Virus record (IMG/VR): IMGVR_UViG_3300033153_009458
Coordinates: 39,091-103,090 of that record
Source of the DNA: a virus
Direction: 5' to 3' (one strand)
Length of the DNA: 64,000 nt
The notes beneath the pieces are model-generated. The model ran no database searches. It worked only from the letters and a program-made list of their open reading frames with translations, and was not told the DNA's origin. A program made the position numbers and the translations under genes. Shown piece by piece: positions 1-7,850 of the stretch. Each line of letters starts with the position of its first letter. Position 1 is the first letter of the stretch.

Positions 1-520
1 GATCTTCAACTTCTCTTTGTCGTTTAAAAATATCAGTAGTTTCTTTACCGGCTTCGTCTTCCATTTCTGGTGTTGTGCATTTAGTGTATTTTGAATGAAT
101 TTCATGTAATGGTTCACCGTCTTCAAACGGTGATTCACCTTTGTATGGTGTATTCCACATTTTCAATTCACCGTACTTTTCTTTGTGCTTTCTGTGCTGT
201 TCAGTCAACCAAAAATCTTGTGTGTCTTCTAAACACTCGATAGTGAATTTGATTTCATTGGCGTATTCAATGTTATGATAACTCCAAGCCTTATTACTTC
301 TGAAAAATTTTTCCATTCTTTTTAGCTTAAAGATCATAATTTCTTCAAGCCATGAATGATCCCATTCGTGATTACCCCAAAGAACAGGAATATAGTCGAT
401 TAAGATTTTTGCGTTAGTAGGAAAACTTTTAATGAAAGAGTAAATTTTCCCTATTTTAGAATACGTCAAATATATACTAAAATCTTCCCACTTATCTTTT
501 ATTTTTGCTTTAATTTTCAT
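1..520 (-). CDS. Hypothetical protein, cut by the window edge
   Basis: The frame is open from an ATG at 520 to the left edge (173 codons seen), so the C terminus lies outside. The N-terminal part is basic (begins MKIKAKIKDKW); the middle is rich in aromatic residues (WGNHEWDHSWLEE at about residues 51-63). The start overlaps the stop of the zinc-ribbon gene upstream by 11 bases, suggesting translational coupling. I do not recognise the family. Confidence 0.75.
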   Translation of the reverse strand, partial: MKIKAKIKDKWEDFSIYLTYSKIGKIYSFIKSFPTNAKILIDYIPVLWGNHEWDHSWLEEIMIFKLKRMEKFFRSNKAWSYHNIEYANEIKFTIECLEDTQDFWLTEQHRKHKEKYGELKMWNTPYKGESPFEDGEPLHEIHSKYTKCTTPEMEDEAGKETTDIFKRQREVED

Positions 521-713
521 AATCAATTTCTAAAGGATTGTTACAATAAGTGCATCTGAATCTTAAAATGTGTTTGCCTATATCAGCACCACGAACTTCC
601 GTTTTGCAGCAAGGACAAACATAATACGATCTTTCAACTTTGATAGTTTCATAATGCACTTTTACTTTTTTGCTGTTTTTGTACTGCTTTGTAGCTACCT
701 TATACTGTTTCAT
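510..713 (-). CDS. Small two-CxxC zinc-ribbon protein
   Basis: 67 residues. The first half is basic; two CxxC pairs (CPCC near residue 33, CTYC near residue 55) about 20 residues apart are typical of a zinc ribbon that binds one Zn ion. It lies in a tightly packed minus-strand operon and overlaps the next gene by 11 bases. No catalytic motif is visible; nucleic-acid or protein binding is only an inference. Confidence 0.7.
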   Translation of the reverse strand: MKQYKVATKQYKNSKKVKVHYETIKVERSYYVCPCCKTEVRGADIGKHILRFRCTYCNNPLEIDYEN

Positions 714-737
714 ATTTCAATCTTATACTGTTAAATA

Positions 738-980
738 TTACTCTGTCAACTTAATTGTTCCTGTATCGATCATTTCTTTTGCTATGTCCGGGTATTTTTC
801 CATGTGCTTTCGTAACTCTCGACACATCGGGCATTCAATATGACCTTCTATTTCCATAGCCGGACCACCACACCAGACACAATCTGGAACATCCATATCA
901 ATTCCAAGTTGTGTACCCAATTCATGATATTCTTCCATGAAAGCATCTATATCAACATCTTCAATTTTTATAGTAGCCAT
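738..980 (-). CDS. Small zinc-ribbon protein
   Basis: 80 residues, acidic N terminus, then CVWC and CPMC pairs about 18 residues apart at residues 35-55, the layout of a zinc ribbon. Its ATG overlaps by one base the stop of the gene upstream. Function unknown. Confidence 0.75.
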   Translation of the reverse strand: MATIKIEDVDIDAFMEEYHELGTQLGIDMDVPDCVWCGGPAMEIEGHIECPMCRELRKHMEKYPDIAKEMIDTGTIKLTE

Positions 981-1303
981 TATAAGTCTCTGTAATAATC
1001 GTAATCTAAATCGTAATTGTCTGATTCAAATTCTTGAATCAGAGATTCATGATAGATAGTCGCAATATGCGCAATTGCGCTTTCGTCATCACTGAAAATA
1101 AATTCTTTTCCATCTTCCTGGCCGCACATGTAGTTCTCGGTTAAATCGCCTAGTTCATCCATCCGATCACAAAAAACTTCTTGCATTCGTTCTTCTTCTT
1201 GTAGGTCCATATCGAAACCGTTTTCATTTGGACCGAAATTACAACCATAAGCAATCAAATTTTCTTTGATTCCCCAATCGATCAATACGCCTTTAACTTT
1301 CAT
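980..1303 (-). CDS. Hypothetical acidic protein
   Basis: 107 residues, strongly acidic at the C terminus (many D/E/Y). A good ribosome site (GGAG) precedes the ATG inside the 3' end of the upstream gene. No family recognised; such acidic small proteins are common among early T4-like genes. Confidence 0.7.
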   Translation of the reverse strand: MKVKGVLIDWGIKENLIAYGCNFGPNENGFDMDLQEEERMQEVFCDRMDELGDLTENYMCGQEDGKEFIFSDDESAIAHIATIYHESLIQEFESDNYDLDYDYYRDL

Positions 1304-1304
1304 T

Positions 1305-1469
1305 TTATTCTCCTTTTTCCTTGGTCATTGCTTGGTGAAATCGATATTCGGCAGTTGGAATATAAACAACACAAACACCGCCTTGAAATTTCCAACCGGT
1401 TTGTATTCTAAAATGTATTTGCTGAAGAAATTCATCGTAAGAATCAGATTGTACAACCAAATATTCCAT
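1305..1469 (-). CDS. DUF1737-like small protein
   Basis: 54 residues, preceded by GGAGATAAA and ATG. The pattern EYLVV...EFLQQ...GW-KFQGGVCV...YRFHQAM follows the DUF1737 family (short beta-alpha-beta proteins with a GWxxQGG motif and a C-terminal QAM). The family has no known biochemical role. Two bases separate it from the next start. Call rests on motif memory only. Confidence 0.65.
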   Translation of the reverse strand: MEYLVVQSDSYDEFLQQIHFRIQTGWKFQGGVCVVYIPTAEYRFHQAMTKEKGE

Positions 1470-1483
1470 TTTATCTCCTTTTA

Positions 1484-2605
1484 TTAAAATAATGTATCAT
1501 AAGCAAAATCGTATTTTTTTGGTTCAATTGTGCAAACCAATCTCATATCGTCATCTGTTTCATAAACATACTGATTTCCTGTTTCATAAACAATATCTTT
1601 TTTAGAAAACCAATACCGATGAACCCGTGATCCATCTTGTTGTGTTTCACTAAACAGAGCCTCTTCTGAATTGGGATCGGGGAGATTTTTCTGTACACAA
1701 AAAGAAAGTCTGAACTGTTCTAAATCAGAAACCGTTTGTATCGCTTTGATCGGTTCGTACTTTGCTTTCGAGTTTAAATTCGTGCATTCATTAATAAAAA
1801 TATTGTATTCCGATCTGTTGTTTGAAATATTTAAATGTTTGATAATTTTACCAATCGGTTCAGCGTATCGAACGTACTCTTCGATAATTGCTGTTAGCAC
1901 ATCAAAACTAAACTCATCAGCTGTTTTAGAATACGTGATAATATCTTCGGTCATTTTTTCATCAATTTCTCTGTATTCACAATATTCTTTGATCGAATCT
2001 TGATCCAATTTTGAATATTCAAAATGATAAAATATTCGGCCCGGTCTGTTCAACAAATGATCATCAATTCTGTACAGTTCGTTTTCAGTAAACAGAACTA
2101 ATCGTTTTCTGTTTGTCATACCATCAAAAAGCGTAAGTAAATCTTTTTGAACTGAAACATCTTCATCATTTCCACGTACGCTGTAAACTTTGGCAAATTC
2201 GTCAAAAATCACAACACAATCACCGATCAAAGATAAAAACTTCTCAAATGCAGAACCCGAATGCGGTTCATTAATTAATATCACTGGCAACCCACTATCA
2301 ATAAGTTTGTTCGCAATTACTTTTGTCAAAAGCGATTTACCAGAACCTTTAGAACCAGTTAACAATACACCTGTTGATTGATCCCGTTGCTTGTACGTAT
2401 CGATAATTCGATCAGCTCGGTTTTCAACATTCCCAAATAAACGGCCATTATCAAATTTTTTGTCAAATACAGTTAAATAATACCCTCTCATTTGATGAAA
2501 AGAAACCTGATAAATTTGATTTTTCAGTGTATCACTTGAAGTATTTTCGTTTAGTTCAAAAACACTAATGGTATTACCATCAGCAATAAATTTTACGTCA
2601 CTCAT
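1484..2605 (-). CDS. AAA-family ATPase
   Basis: 373 residues. A Walker A motif (GSKGSGKSLL) lies near residue 85 and a Walker B (VVIFDEF) near residue 133, followed by a sensor-1-like stretch (LVLFTEN) and an arginine-rich NRPGRIFYHF segment, the layout of an AAA+ ATPase. The N-terminal ~75 and C-terminal ~110 residues have no recognisable domain, so the substrate is unknown. Its start overlaps the stop of the zinc-ribbon gene upstream by four bases (ATGA), so the two are probably translated together. Confidence 0.85.
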   Translation of the reverse strand: MSDVKFIADGNTISVFELNENTSSDTLKNQIYQVSFHQMRGYYLTVFDKKFDNGRLFGNVENRADRIIDTYKQRDQSTGVLLTGSKGSGKSLLTKVIANKLIDSGLPVILINEPHSGSAFEKFLSLIGDCVVIFDEFAKVYSVRGNDEDVSVQKDLLTLFDGMTNRKRLVLFTENELYRIDDHLLNRPGRIFYHFEYSKLDQDSIKEYCEYREIDEKMTEDIITYSKTADEFSFDVLTAIIEEYVRYAEPIGKIIKHLNISNNRSEYNIFINECTNLNSKAKYEPIKAIQTVSDLEQFRLSFCVQKNLPDPNSEEALFSETQQDGSRVHRYWFSKKDIVYETGNQYVYETDDDMRLVCTIEPKKYDFAYDTLF

Positions 2606-2862
2606 AAGTTCTCCTTTTTTTGTTCGTTATATTCTTTTACAATCATTTGCGCCCGACTCAATTCAAGCATTACTTCTTCAATAACATCTATAGGTGCAAA
2701 ATCTAACATCATATCATCGGTAAATTCAAGTACAGCCGAACAATATAAACAAACCGTAACATCACCGGATTTTGGTGTTGTTCCTTCTTTCATTTCAGTA
2801 AATCCGTCGAGTTTATTATCACAACGTGGACAATATGTTTCTTTTTTTAATTTATTCGTCAT
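2602..2862 (-). CDS. Zinc-ribbon protein
   Basis: 86 residues from an ATG at 2862; a longer frame to 2898 would run into tRNA-Phe and is rejected. CPRC near residue 12 and CLYC near residue 39 form a zinc ribbon; the rest is acidic and helical. Overlaps the AAA ATPase gene by four bases, so a role as partner or adaptor of that ATPase is plausible but unproven. Confidence 0.7.
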   Translation of the reverse strand: MTNKLKKETYCPRCDNKLDGFTEMKEGTTPKSGDVTVCLYCSAVLEFTDDMMLDFAPIDVIEEVMLELSRAQMIVKEYNEQKKENL

Positions 2863-2874
2863 GTTCTTTTTTGT

Positions 2875-2950
2875 TGGTGGGAGCACCAAGGATCGCACTT
2901 GAATAAAAAGATTTTCAGTCTCTCGCCTTGACTACGTTGGCAATACTCCC
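2875..2950 (-). tRNA. tRNA-Phe(GAA)
   Basis: Cloverleaf with encoded CCA: acceptor GGGAGTA/TGCTCCC, D stem GCC/GGC, anticodon stem AGAGA/TCTTT around loop CTGAAAA (anticodon GAA), T stem TCAAG/CTTGG. The T loop reads TGCGATC rather than the usual TTCGATC, so standard scanners may score it low. Confidence 0.85.
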
Positions 2951-2954
2951 TTTT

Positions 2955-3158
2955 TTAATAATCACCATTTTCGTAATGGATGACCCGTTCACTTTGTTTA
3001 ATTTTTTCGATGCTTTCAATTTCTTTGTCTTTTTCTGTTAAACCGGCTTGAAGCTTATCTAAAATTTCTAAAGCTTCAGATTCATCCTTAGCTTTAATTA
3101 TAGCTTTGCCGCCCATATATAGCCCGTTAAAACGAATTGCAAATAGTTTAAGTCTCAT
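2955..3158 (-). CDS. Hypothetical protein
   Basis: 67 residues from the ATG at 3158, which has a GAGA ribosome-site remnant. The frame continues upstream to a TTG at 3254 (99 residues) that overlaps the preceding stop but lacks a ribosome site; the extra segment looks protein-like, so the longer form is possible. The body (RLKLFAIRF...GGKAIIKAKDESEAL) suggests a small alpha/beta fold. Function unknown. Confidence 0.6.
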   Translation of the reverse strand: MRLKLFAIRFNGLYMGGKAIIKAKDESEALEILDKLQAGLTEKDKEIESIEKIKQSERVIHYENGDY

Positions 3159-3246
3159 AGTATTCTCTTTCTTTTTAATGAAATACCGGTCATCAACCGG
3201 ACTATAGAATAGGATTTCATTTATATTATATTCTGGTAGTTTCTGT

Positions 3247-3447
3247 TTAGTCAAGTCTTTTTATTAAATCTTGGATATAAGTTTGTTTTGTATTTAAATC
3301 GTTTTCGTACAAGACAAAAATACTATTTTGATCACTTCGTAATTGATCTTCAGCAACAATTCCTTTTTCAACTTCTAGATGATTTATTCCTTTTATGTGA
3401 TTTGGAATATAATAAACCTTATCACCTTTTTTAAAATTACTCTTCAT
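3247..3447 (-). CDS. Hypothetical protein, SH3-like start
   Basis: 66 residues. The beginning, FKKGDKVYYIPNH, resembles the first strand of small SH3-like beta-barrels, and the rest alternates as short strands. It overlaps the upstream gene by 11 bases. No function assigned. Confidence 0.65.
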   Translation of the reverse strand: MKSNFKKGDKVYYIPNHIKGINHLEVEKGIVAEDQLRSDQNSIFVLYENDLNTKQTYIQDLIKRLD

Positions 3448-3640
3448 CTTTTACTGGATCGTACGGCTCTTCAGTATCTTCTACGAATACCAGATTTTCG
3501 TGTGAATGAAACACATCATCAGCGAACATCTCAAAAGTATTTTGAAAAACTTCTTCCGACATATCGGCGTGTACTAAATTATCAAAATCAATGATAATTC
3601 GGGTTTCAAGATTTAGGGTTACTTTGTATGCTTTTTTCAT
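3437..3640 (-). CDS. Hypothetical acidic protein
   Basis: 67 residues beginning MKKAYKVTLNLETRIIIDFD, then an acidic tail (EDTEEPYDPVKDEE). AAAGGAACT precedes the ATG. Not recognised. Confidence 0.65.
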   Translation of the reverse strand: MKKAYKVTLNLETRIIIDFDNLVHADMSEEVFQNTFEMFADDVFHSHENLVFVEDTEEPYDPVKDEE

Positions 3641-3648
3641 GAGTTCCT

Positions 3649-4032
3649 TTAATTGGGTGATACTATTGTTAATTCTAAAGCCGATACATTGATGACTTCA
3701 ATTTGTATAGTTTCAGCGTGTAAAAATGTTTTCGTGCCTACAGGATAAAATAAATTAATAGAATTTCGACCTGATTCAGCTACACAAAACACATTTCTAT
3801 TTGGCATTCCACAATATCGCAAATAATGATGAACTTTGTTCCAGCCTTCACCTTTGGTAACAGCCGCCCTTTCACCAACACGTATTGTGTATTTCCTTTT
3901 TATTTCAGGAACGTTTTCAACTGCTTTAACTGATGGTCTACCTGTTTCAGCAACGTATCTAATACCGTCCATTATAAACCAACCCAATATAAAGGCACAT
4001 ATAAAACAAAATATAACACCTAATTTTTTCAT
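3649..4032 (-). CDS. Membrane-anchored or secreted hypothetical protein
   Basis: 127 residues. The ATG at 4032 follows AAAGGAAAC; the longer frame to 4098 lies inside tRNA-Val and is rejected. The N terminus (MKKLGVIFCFICAFILGWF) is a hydrophobic segment that can be a membrane anchor or uncleaved signal; the remainder would be periplasmic and beta-rich. Gene and tRNA-Val are 13 bases apart. Possible envelope or superinfection-related role is only a guess. Confidence 0.7.
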   Translation of the reverse strand: MKKLGVIFCFICAFILGWFIMDGIRYVAETGRPSVKAVENVPEIKRKYTIRVGERAAVTKGEGWNKVHHYLRYCGMPNRNVFCVAESGRNSINLFYPVGTKTFLHAETIQIEVINVSALELTIVSPN

Positions 4033-4045
4033 TTGTTTCCTTTGT

Positions 4046-4121
4046 TGGTACGTTCGGAAGGACTCGAACCTTCGACTTTCTGCGTGTAAGGCAGACACTC
4101 TCCCAACTGAGTTACGAACGC
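4046..4121 (-). tRNA. tRNA-Val(TAC)
   Basis: Acceptor GCGTTCG/CGAACGT with A73 and encoded CCA; anticodon stem TCTGC/GCAGA with loop CTTACAC (anticodon TAC, reads GUA); T loop TTCGAGT. All arms are standard. Confidence 0.95.
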
Positions 4122-4124
4122 AAT

Positions 4125-4373
4125 TTATAACAACATAAACTCCATTTTTTCTAATAAATCAGGGCAATCTTTTTCGAATTTTTCACGGTGTTCTTGTATA
4201 CATTGTCTTTTTCTTTTACTTGGAATTATATCTGATATTAAATAGCATGAACAATGATGAAAAACATCATCTTCAATTTCATCTATTCTAGACCAGAACC
4301 CGGTATATGTGCCAACAGGTTTTTTGCATACCCAACAAATATAGGGGTTTGCAATTAGCGGTTCATTCTTCAT
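4125..4373 (-). CDS. Zinc-binding protein ending in EFMLL
   Basis: 82 residues. CWVC near residue 13 and an HHCSC segment near 40 could bind Zn. The layout (CxxC, GFWxR, HxxCxxLSD, a basic helix, EHxE) matches the plus-strand gene at 62310, so the two are distant paralogs. The C terminus MEFMLL fits the shared tail described for the arrays at 7.9-11.2 and 29.2-32.4 kb. Lies three bases from tRNA-Val. Confidence 0.7.
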   Translation of the reverse strand: MKNEPLIANPYICWVCKKPVGTYTGFWSRIDEIEDDVFHHCSCYLISDIIPSKRKRQCIQEHREKFEKDCPDLLEKMEFMLL

Positions 4374-4378
4374 TGTAA

Positions 4379-4528
4379 TTATGGACCCATTAACCAGTGA
4401 ACAAATCGAGCGTGTTCACGTTCTTTTAGTGTCATTTTTGCAAATTCTCTTTTCCAGTACCAATCAAGGTACAATTTCAAACATACAAAAAATGCTAAAA
4501 AACTTAAACCTGCTAATATTTCAATCAT
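4379..4528 (-). CDS. One-helix membrane protein
   Basis: 49 residues. Residues 2-20 are hydrophobic (IEILAGLSFLAFFVCL), followed by a W/Y/K-rich stretch and a helix. ATG overlaps the upstream stop as ATGA, which supports the start. Function unknown. Confidence 0.6.
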   Translation of the reverse strand: MIEILAGLSFLAFFVCLKLYLDWYWKREFAKMTLKEREHARFVHWLMGP

Positions 4529-4818
4529 TTTTGAGATTCCTTTATTTTATCAACAAGATCATAAATTGATATAGCTTTCCCAATAACCGCTACAGGTGGT
4601 GTATTAGGTGCTTCGCCGGGTGAGAATACAACAAAAATATCTTCCATGTCTTTGGACTCCATCATTTCATCCCAATAATCATCGAATGATCTTTTTGCTT
4701 TATCAACAAAGTCCGATACGTCCATTACTTCTTGCGGACCTTTATCAAAATAGGTGTACTCACCAAACATTATTAAAGCTTCTTGGATCGCTTCTTTTGC
4801 TTCATCAGCTGTGAACAT
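4525..4818 (-). CDS. Hypothetical protein
   Basis: 97 residues, acidic, with a perfect ribosome site (AAAGGAGAATAAATG). Begins MFTADEAKEAIQEALIMFGE, an amphipathic helix; the middle contains WDEMMESKDMEDIFVVF. Overlaps genes on both sides by 0-4 bases. Not recognised. Confidence 0.75.
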   Translation of the reverse strand: MFTADEAKEAIQEALIMFGEYTYFDKGPQEVMDVSDFVDKAKRSFDDYWDEMMESKDMEDIFVVFSPGEAPNTPPVAVIGKAISIYDLVDKIKESQK

Positions 4819-4968
4819 TTATTCTCCTTTTTCAATTTTTCCATTTTCGATTAGATCCTTAACAGCTGCGAGTGCTTCTCGCTGTGCCTTCGTTGGTGTA
4901 AAAGCTATTGTGAAAATCGATACCAAACCGATAATAGTTAAATATACTAAAAAATACAAAAATTCCAT
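4819..4968 (-). CDS. One-helix membrane protein
   Basis: 49 residues; residues 3-23 form a transmembrane segment (FLYFLVYLTIIGLVSIFTIAF) cut here for length, followed by a charged cytoplasmic-type helix. The ATG overlaps the upstream stop (TAATG). Its own 3' end carries the GGAG of the next gene. Confidence 0.6.
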   Translation of the reverse strand: MEFLYFLVYLTIIGLVSIFTIAFTPTKAQREALAAVKDLIENGKIEKGE

Positions 4969-5177
4969 TAAGTTTCTCGTTTGTGTTTAGCATCAATCAA
5001 TGAACTGGCTGTACTAAACATCGGTTTACTTCGGATTTCGGCAACGAGTCTTTCACGTTTTTTGCGTGAGTACAGTTCAATTACGTAATACCGAAACATG
5101 TATTTACCCTTTAGATAGTAATACCGGGCAATAAGATTACGATTTTTAAAATAAAATTTTAATTTTTTTAGATTCAT
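4968..5177 (-). CDS. Basic hypothetical protein
   Basis: 69 residues, very basic and rich in Y/R/K in the first 50 residues (MNLKKLKFYFKNRNL). TAGGAG lies six bases before the ATG. May bind nucleic acid, but no motif is visible. Confidence 0.7.
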   Translation of the reverse strand: MNLKKLKFYFKNRNLIARYYYLKGKYMFRYYVIELYSRKKRERLVAEIRSKPMFSTASSLIDAKHKRET

Positions 5178-5199
5178 TTATTCTCCTATTCATTAAAAA

Positions 5200-5340
5200 T
5201 TATTTGTGTTTAATCTTTCTGATTTCTCTGTACTTTGAGTAAACATAAACCGGTTTCAGCTTATTAGTTTTGATAGTACAATAAGCTAAACAACCTAATT
5301 CGATAGTAATGATTACTGTAAACAAAATAACTAAATCCAT
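5200..5340 (-). CDS. One-helix membrane protein
   Basis: 46 residues from the ATG at 5340 behind AAAGGAGACATA. Residues 2-22 are hydrophobic; the tail is basic (KYREIRKIKHK). The ATG overlaps the upstream stop by one base. Function unknown. Confidence 0.6.
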   Translation of the reverse strand: MDLVILFTVIITIELGCLAYCTIKTNKLKPVYVYSKYREIRKIKHK

Positions 5341-5546
5341 TATGTCTCCTTTTTTTCCATTTTTGTTATTTCGATTTTGACCCAATCAAAAATTTCAATG
5401 TCTGCTTTTCCGTTGTTTTTAAAATAATCGTATAATAAAACAGCGAGTATACCTGATAAGATATATACAGAAATCGGAGTAGTTAAAATACCTAAAAAAA
5501 CGAAAAAACCAAAGATAGCAAAAAATAAAGATTTCGGTATGCTCAT
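5340..5546 (-). CDS. Two-helix membrane protein
   Basis: 68 residues; ATG at 5546 behind TGGAG. Two hydrophobic stretches (residues 6-22 and 25-43) joined by a short turn, then a charged C-terminal region. Longer frames overlap the gene upstream and are rejected. Confidence 0.6.
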   Translation of the reverse strand: MSIPKSLFFAIFGFFVFLGILTTPISVYILSGILAVLLYDYFKNNGKADIEIFDWVKIEITKMEKKET

Positions 5547-5562
5547 AGTTACAGCTCCATTG

Positions 5563-5685
5563 TTAGAATTTACAACTTTCCTTTGATGCTTTACGGCGCA
5601 ATTTCTTAGATACTTTTTTTGCGACCGTTTTTGGACCCCAATAAGCACCACGACCTTTTTTTGCGCCTGTATGTTCAGTTTTCAT
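5563..5685 (-). CDS. Very basic 40-residue protein
   Basis: Begins MKTEHTGAKKGRGAYWG; 15 of 40 residues are K or R. TGGAGACAAAATG is a strong start site. Likely nucleic-acid binding by charge alone; no family recognised. Confidence 0.6.
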   Translation of the reverse strand: MKTEHTGAKKGRGAYWGPKTVAKKVSKKLRRKASKESCKF

Positions 5686-5700
5686 TTTGTCTCCATGAGT

Positions 5701-6009
5701 TTACGGACCAGCCGGACCATTTCGGTATCCTTCAGACCAAATACTATACTCGTCTGATTCTATAAAACCGATTTTAGGATTAGTTGCTGTGAAATATTCA
5801 ATCGCTCGAATGGTTACTGGTAAGTCATCGGCTGTTACACGAATCGGACCAATCGGATTTCGCCAATCTTTTGGATCAGCTACTTTATCGAATGCTTCTT
5901 TCAAAATTTCTCTTTCGACATCGATGAATTCATCTTTGTTAAGTTTAATGTCAACAACTTTCCAACCTTTTTCTTTGGCAATTTTTTCAATGATTTCAGT
6001 CTTAGTCAT
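5701..6009 (-). CDS. Hypothetical protein
   Basis: 102 residues, helical and charged N-terminal half (MTKTEIIEKIAKEKGWKVVD), then a P/G-rich segment. ATGA overlap with the upstream gene marks the start and implies coupled translation. Not recognised. Confidence 0.75.
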   Translation of the reverse strand: MTKTEIIEKIAKEKGWKVVDIKLNKDEFIDVEREILKEAFDKVADPKDWRNPIGPIRVTADDLPVTIRAIEYFTATNPKIGFIESDEYSIWSEGYRNGPAGP

Positions 6010-6497
6010 TTTGTTTCCTTATCAGAAGTTTTAGGGAAATGAGGCAGTTCATCCCAACTGCAAGAGGCACAAACATGAAATTTCTCTTCTTCAACATCGT
6101 AGACAACATCACCGACCATCATCGAAGTATGACCAGTTTCGGTTCGAATCTTCGCAGTTTCGTATTCATCTGGTGTCCAATGATTCATGATGTAAAAAAC
6201 ATCTTCAAGATCTTTCGCTACGATTCTCTTCATCGTGACATGGGTTTTTACCAGATCCATAATCACTTTCGGGTACAGTTCCATGCACCGTGATTCTCTG
6301 TATTCTGGTTTTCCTAATGCCATGTAATAGACTTCATAAGTTTTGTAACCAGACGTTTCTTCTTTTTCTTCTTCAAATCGTTTGAAATTATCTTCCAGTT
6401 CTTTGTGTAATTCTTCTTTTCTATCAGGATCAGTCTCTTCACACCATTCTTCAAAAAGTTCGTTGTGTTTTTCTCGGAATTCGTAGGAACCGGCCAT
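6006..6497 (-). CDS. Acidic early protein, first gene of its operon
   Basis: 163 residues. The ATG at 6497 has TGGAGACAAA upstream; the longer frame would start inside the leader. Strongly acidic first 60 residues, then mixed alpha/beta with a C-terminal CxxC-like VCASC. It is the first gene behind the sigma70-like promoter at 6551-6579 and its conserved leader, so it is probably expressed early. Confidence 0.75.
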   Translation of the reverse strand: MAGSYEFREKHNELFEEWCEETDPDRKEELHKELEDNFKRFEEEKEETSGYKTYEVYYMALGKPEYRESRCMELYPKVIMDLVKTHVTMKRIVAKDLEDVFYIMNHWTPDEYETAKIRTETGHTSMMVGDVVYDVEEEKFHVCASCSWDELPHFPKTSDKETK

Positions 6498-6550
6498 TTT
6501 GTCTCCATCAAAGAGGTTTTTGAAGGGTTTTATCAACTGAGTACACCTTT

Positions 6551-6579
6551 AATATGGACTTCTAAAACCACTCTGTCAA
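6551..6579 (-). promoter_or_regulatory. Early-type sigma70 promoter
   Basis: TTGACA, 17-base spacer, CATATT, followed by the leader AAAGGTGTACTCAGTTGATA. Nearly the same promoter and leader occur at 61089 and 61921. Confidence 0.85.
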
Positions 6580-6597
6580 GAAAAAAACACAATTATT

Positions 6598-6792
6598 TTA
6601 TTTTTCTTTGTGTACTTTTTCTTCTAAATTAATGACTTGGCTTTGTTCTTTTAATTGATTCTCAAGATGCAATGCGTAAAAAGTTGTTTCCCAATCTGGC
6701 CATGTTTTTGTACTATTTGTTATTATACCAGCACACCGCCAATCAATAAACGCAAGCGATAAATATTTTTTCTCTTTTTTCTTTTTTGTCAT
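6598..6792 (-). CDS. Hypothetical basic protein
   Basis: 64 residues from the ATG at 6792, which overlaps the stop of the glycosyltransferase-like gene (ATGA). Starts with a lysine run (MTKKKKEKKY) and contains FIDWRCAGIITNSTKTWPDWE. Function unknown. Confidence 0.6.
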   Translation of the reverse strand: MTKKKKEKKYLSLAFIDWRCAGIITNSTKTWPDWETTFYALHLENQLKEQSQVINLEEKVHKEK

Positions 6793-7562
6793 TCTATACC
6801 TTGTTTTAAGTGATCCCACGCCTCACCGTTTTTAATTTCGTTAACTTCCCATTGAGCAAAACCTAAATCATAACACCATTGTAAACGATCAGGATACTCT
6901 AATTTTTCAAATTGCAAATAATGTTGCGTCACCGGATAAGCCATTGACCCTTCATCAAGTGTTATTGTCGGTATACCGTACAATACTGCATCAACCGCTG
7001 AATTACTGTTTATTGTAACAGCACATCTAGCTGTCTGTAAATCTTTATATAAATCTTGTTTATATTTCTTGAATCTTTTATATTGTGGATGTGGTCTATA
7101 TCGATACGGAAATCCATCATTAGCTGCTTGCATAAAAACATTTCTTAATTCTTTGAACATGTCTATACCGGGATAAACTAAACTCTGGTCAAACGGCATT
7201 TGGCCTAATACCAGTACATGTCCTTTATCGTTTCGCATCCAAGGTTTTTTTAAATGCTGATGTTTTACCCATCTATCTGAAGGTGATTTTTTATTACAAA
7301 AATCAGCTCGACCATTTAATCCATCATAACCAATAGAATAATTTTTTCTTCTATCTCCTATATATCCAAGCTCCATAATTAATGTTCTACCATTGTGTTT
7401 TTCTTGAACTTCCATTACATCTTTCTTTAAACCCCACGTTACAGCTAGATCACACGGTTCATATGGTGGTTTTAATTGATCTATTTGATACGAAACATTG
7501 TGTTTTTTAAATCCTTCCATTATATGATTTACCAAAGACGATGGATAGCAAATAATTTTCAT
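6789..7562 (-). CDS. Glycosyltransferase-like (GT-B fold) protein
   Basis: 257 residues. The N-terminal half has Rossmann-like strands (MKIICYPSSLVNH, CDLAVTWG); the C-terminal half has VLVLGQMPFDQ, RPHP, and CAVTINSNSAVDAVLYGIPTI, the pattern of capsule-type (KpsS/LipB-like) and other GT-B enzymes where the conserved S/A-rich loop binds the donor nucleotide-sugar. The substrate cannot be told: modified phage DNA, host surface sugar or virion glycan are all possible. Overlaps both neighbours by four bases. Confidence 0.65.
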   Translation of the reverse strand: MKIICYPSSLVNHIMEGFKKHNVSYQIDQLKPPYEPCDLAVTWGLKKDVMEVQEKHNGRTLIMELGYIGDRRKNYSIGYDGLNGRADFCNKKSPSDRWVKHQHLKKPWMRNDKGHVLVLGQMPFDQSLVYPGIDMFKELRNVFMQAANDGFPYRYRPHPQYKRFKKYKQDLYKDLQTARCAVTINSNSAVDAVLYGIPTITLDEGSMAYPVTQHYLQFEKLEYPDRLQWCYDLGFAQWEVNEIKNGEAWDHLKQGIE

Positions 7563-7843
7563 TTTTTATTTTTCTGTTCTCGGTCTAATTCCCATTTATA
7601 TTCTTTTTGTTTATATGTTTCTTTTTCTTTTCTGATTGCTCTTAGAGATTTGAGATATTCATGCATTATAATGATTGCAACACTCACTGGTGTATGTTGA
7701 CTATTGATTTCAGGATGCCAATTAATTCCTATTTCTTGTTGATTTTCAAGAATCCATTCTTTGAGTTTTTCAATTTCTTGAGTATTAATTTGTTCTGAAA
7801 GTTCCCATTCTTCGAATAAAGTTATTATATCTTGTTTTTTCAT
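7559..7843 (-). CDS. Hypothetical helical protein
   Basis: 94 residues, nearly all helix, with long charged C-terminal helix (EKETYKQKEYKWELDREQ). ATGA overlap with the glycosyltransferase-like gene downstream suggests coupling with it. Not recognised. Confidence 0.7.
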   Translation of the reverse strand: MKKQDIITLFEEWELSEQINTQEIEKLKEWILENQQEIGINWHPEINSQHTPVSVAIIIMHEYLKSLRAIRKEKETYKQKEYKWELDREQKNKK

Positions 7844-7850
7844 TGTATCC

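Noticed and set aside
4033-4098. N-terminal extension of the gene at 3649
   Set aside because: Lies within tRNA-Val; the ATG at 4032 has a good ribosome site. The same reasoning removed extensions into tRNA-Phe, tRNA-Leu(TAA) and tRNA-Asn.
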